This document shows, piece after piece, positions 63,816 through 64,000 of a stretch of 64,000 bases of DNA. Below the pieces are notes generated by a model. That model was not told the origin of the DNA. It was given only the letters and a program-made list of their open reading frames with translations, and did no database searches. The DNA comes from Mitsuaria sp. WAJ17. Lineage in GTDB: Bacteria; Pseudomonadota; Gammaproteobacteria; Burkholderiales; Burkholderiaceae_C. The stretch's first letter is position 1, and each line of letters begins with the position of its first letter. The stretch spans positions 1 to 64,000 of the forward strand of contig NZ_JACJUG010000018.1 of assembly GCF_014174515.1 (NCBI RefSeq), in the 5' to 3' direction. Position numbers and translations under genes: made by a program.

Positions 63816-64000
63816 ATGAGCCTTGTGAAGATGTATACCACCCAGGTCTGCCCCTACTGTGTGCGGGCCAAGGCCTTGCTGAAGCAGCGCGGCGTCGAGC
63901 AGATCGAGGAGATCCGCGTGGACCTGGACCCCGCGCAGCGCGAGGCCATGATGAGCCTCACCGGCCGCCGCACCGTGCCGCAGATCTTCATCGGCCAGAC
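63816..64000 (+). CDS. grxC: Glutaredoxin 3 (GrxC), truncated at the window end
   Basis: The first 61 residues are visible and the gene runs off the window. The redox pair is Cys12/Cys15 in 'MYTTQVCPYCVRAKALL', and 'GRRTVPQIFIGQ' carries the cis-Pro loop that binds glutathione. This is a dithiol glutaredoxin, usually about 85 residues. AGAGAG lies upstream of the ATG. Confidence 0.93.
   Translation, partial: MSLVKMYTTQVCPYCVRAKALLKQRGVEQIEEIRVDLDPAQREAMMSLTGRRTVPQIFIGQ

Overview
The window is chromosomal DNA from a high-GC bacterium. Gene content and order point to a betaproteobacterium of the order Burkholderiales, probably near the Roseateles/Mitsuaria/Pelomonas/Rubrivivax group. This rests on recalled synteny (hemL-thiD-rubredoxin-pilG-pilH-pilI-pilJ-chpA; yqgE-ruvX-pyrR-pyrB-pyrC'; gpmA next to rhodanese-grxC), not on a search. 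I see no rRNA, tRNA, insertion sequence, prophage or CRISPR array. Coding density is very high, and the only stretch over 300 bp without an intact gene (10861-11538) holds a decayed GGDEF/EAL gene.

Layout. 1-2532: 3' part of a large zinc metalloprotease. 2795-6008: the first two steps of NAD synthesis (nadB, nadA) with a ComFB-family gene between them. 6087-10860: AraC regulator divergent from an MFS exporter, then a TPP enzyme, an S4 RNA-binding protein and an RraA-like protein. 10874-15148: c-di-GMP pseudogene, flavin reductase, an anchored unknown protein, serB and a nucleotidyltransferase-fold protein. 15155-18640: mfd. 18881-21888: a small basic protein, a COG2509 flavoprotein and a polysaccharide deacetylase. 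22017-26402 (minus strand): thiD-like kinase, hemL, a HAD phosphatase and mpl. 26657-38769: rubredoxin, the Pil-Chp chemosensory operon of type IV pili (pilG, pilH, pilI, pilJ and a 2307-residue ChpA/PilL kinase) and a GAF-like/GGDEF diguanylate cyclase.

38978-46598: a CerR/CecR-type TetR regulator, with a perfect 20-bp palindrome upstream, heads a tripartite RND efflux operon and an exported alpha/beta hydrolase. 46611-48068: photolyase. 48127-52686: yqgE, ruvX, pyrR, pyrB, an inactive dihydroorotase-like pyrC' and an acyltransferase, tightly packed. 52712-55184: an AMP-phosphorylase-like enzyme followed by a PRPP-synthetase paralogue. 55210-58977: hydroxypyruvate-isomerase-like gene, then a histidine kinase/OmpR-type regulator pair and an exported SnoaL-like protein that share TTCATC direct repeats of 11-bp period. 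59082-64000: gpmA, a porin, a PstS-like protein and a chemoreceptor, then a rhodanese and the start of grxC.

Most notable signals: (1) nine genes have a -10-like hexamer ending exactly 6 nt before the start codon, which predicts leaderless transcripts; (2) tandem operators tie the two-component system to its own promoter and to the neighbouring exported gene; (3) a perfect palindromic operator precedes the RND regulator; (4) an AMP phosphorylase/PRPP synthetase-like pair lies outside its archaeal context; (5) a GGDEF-EAL gene has decayed; (6) a short GGGGYCRGGTCTTGCC element recurs at gene ends.
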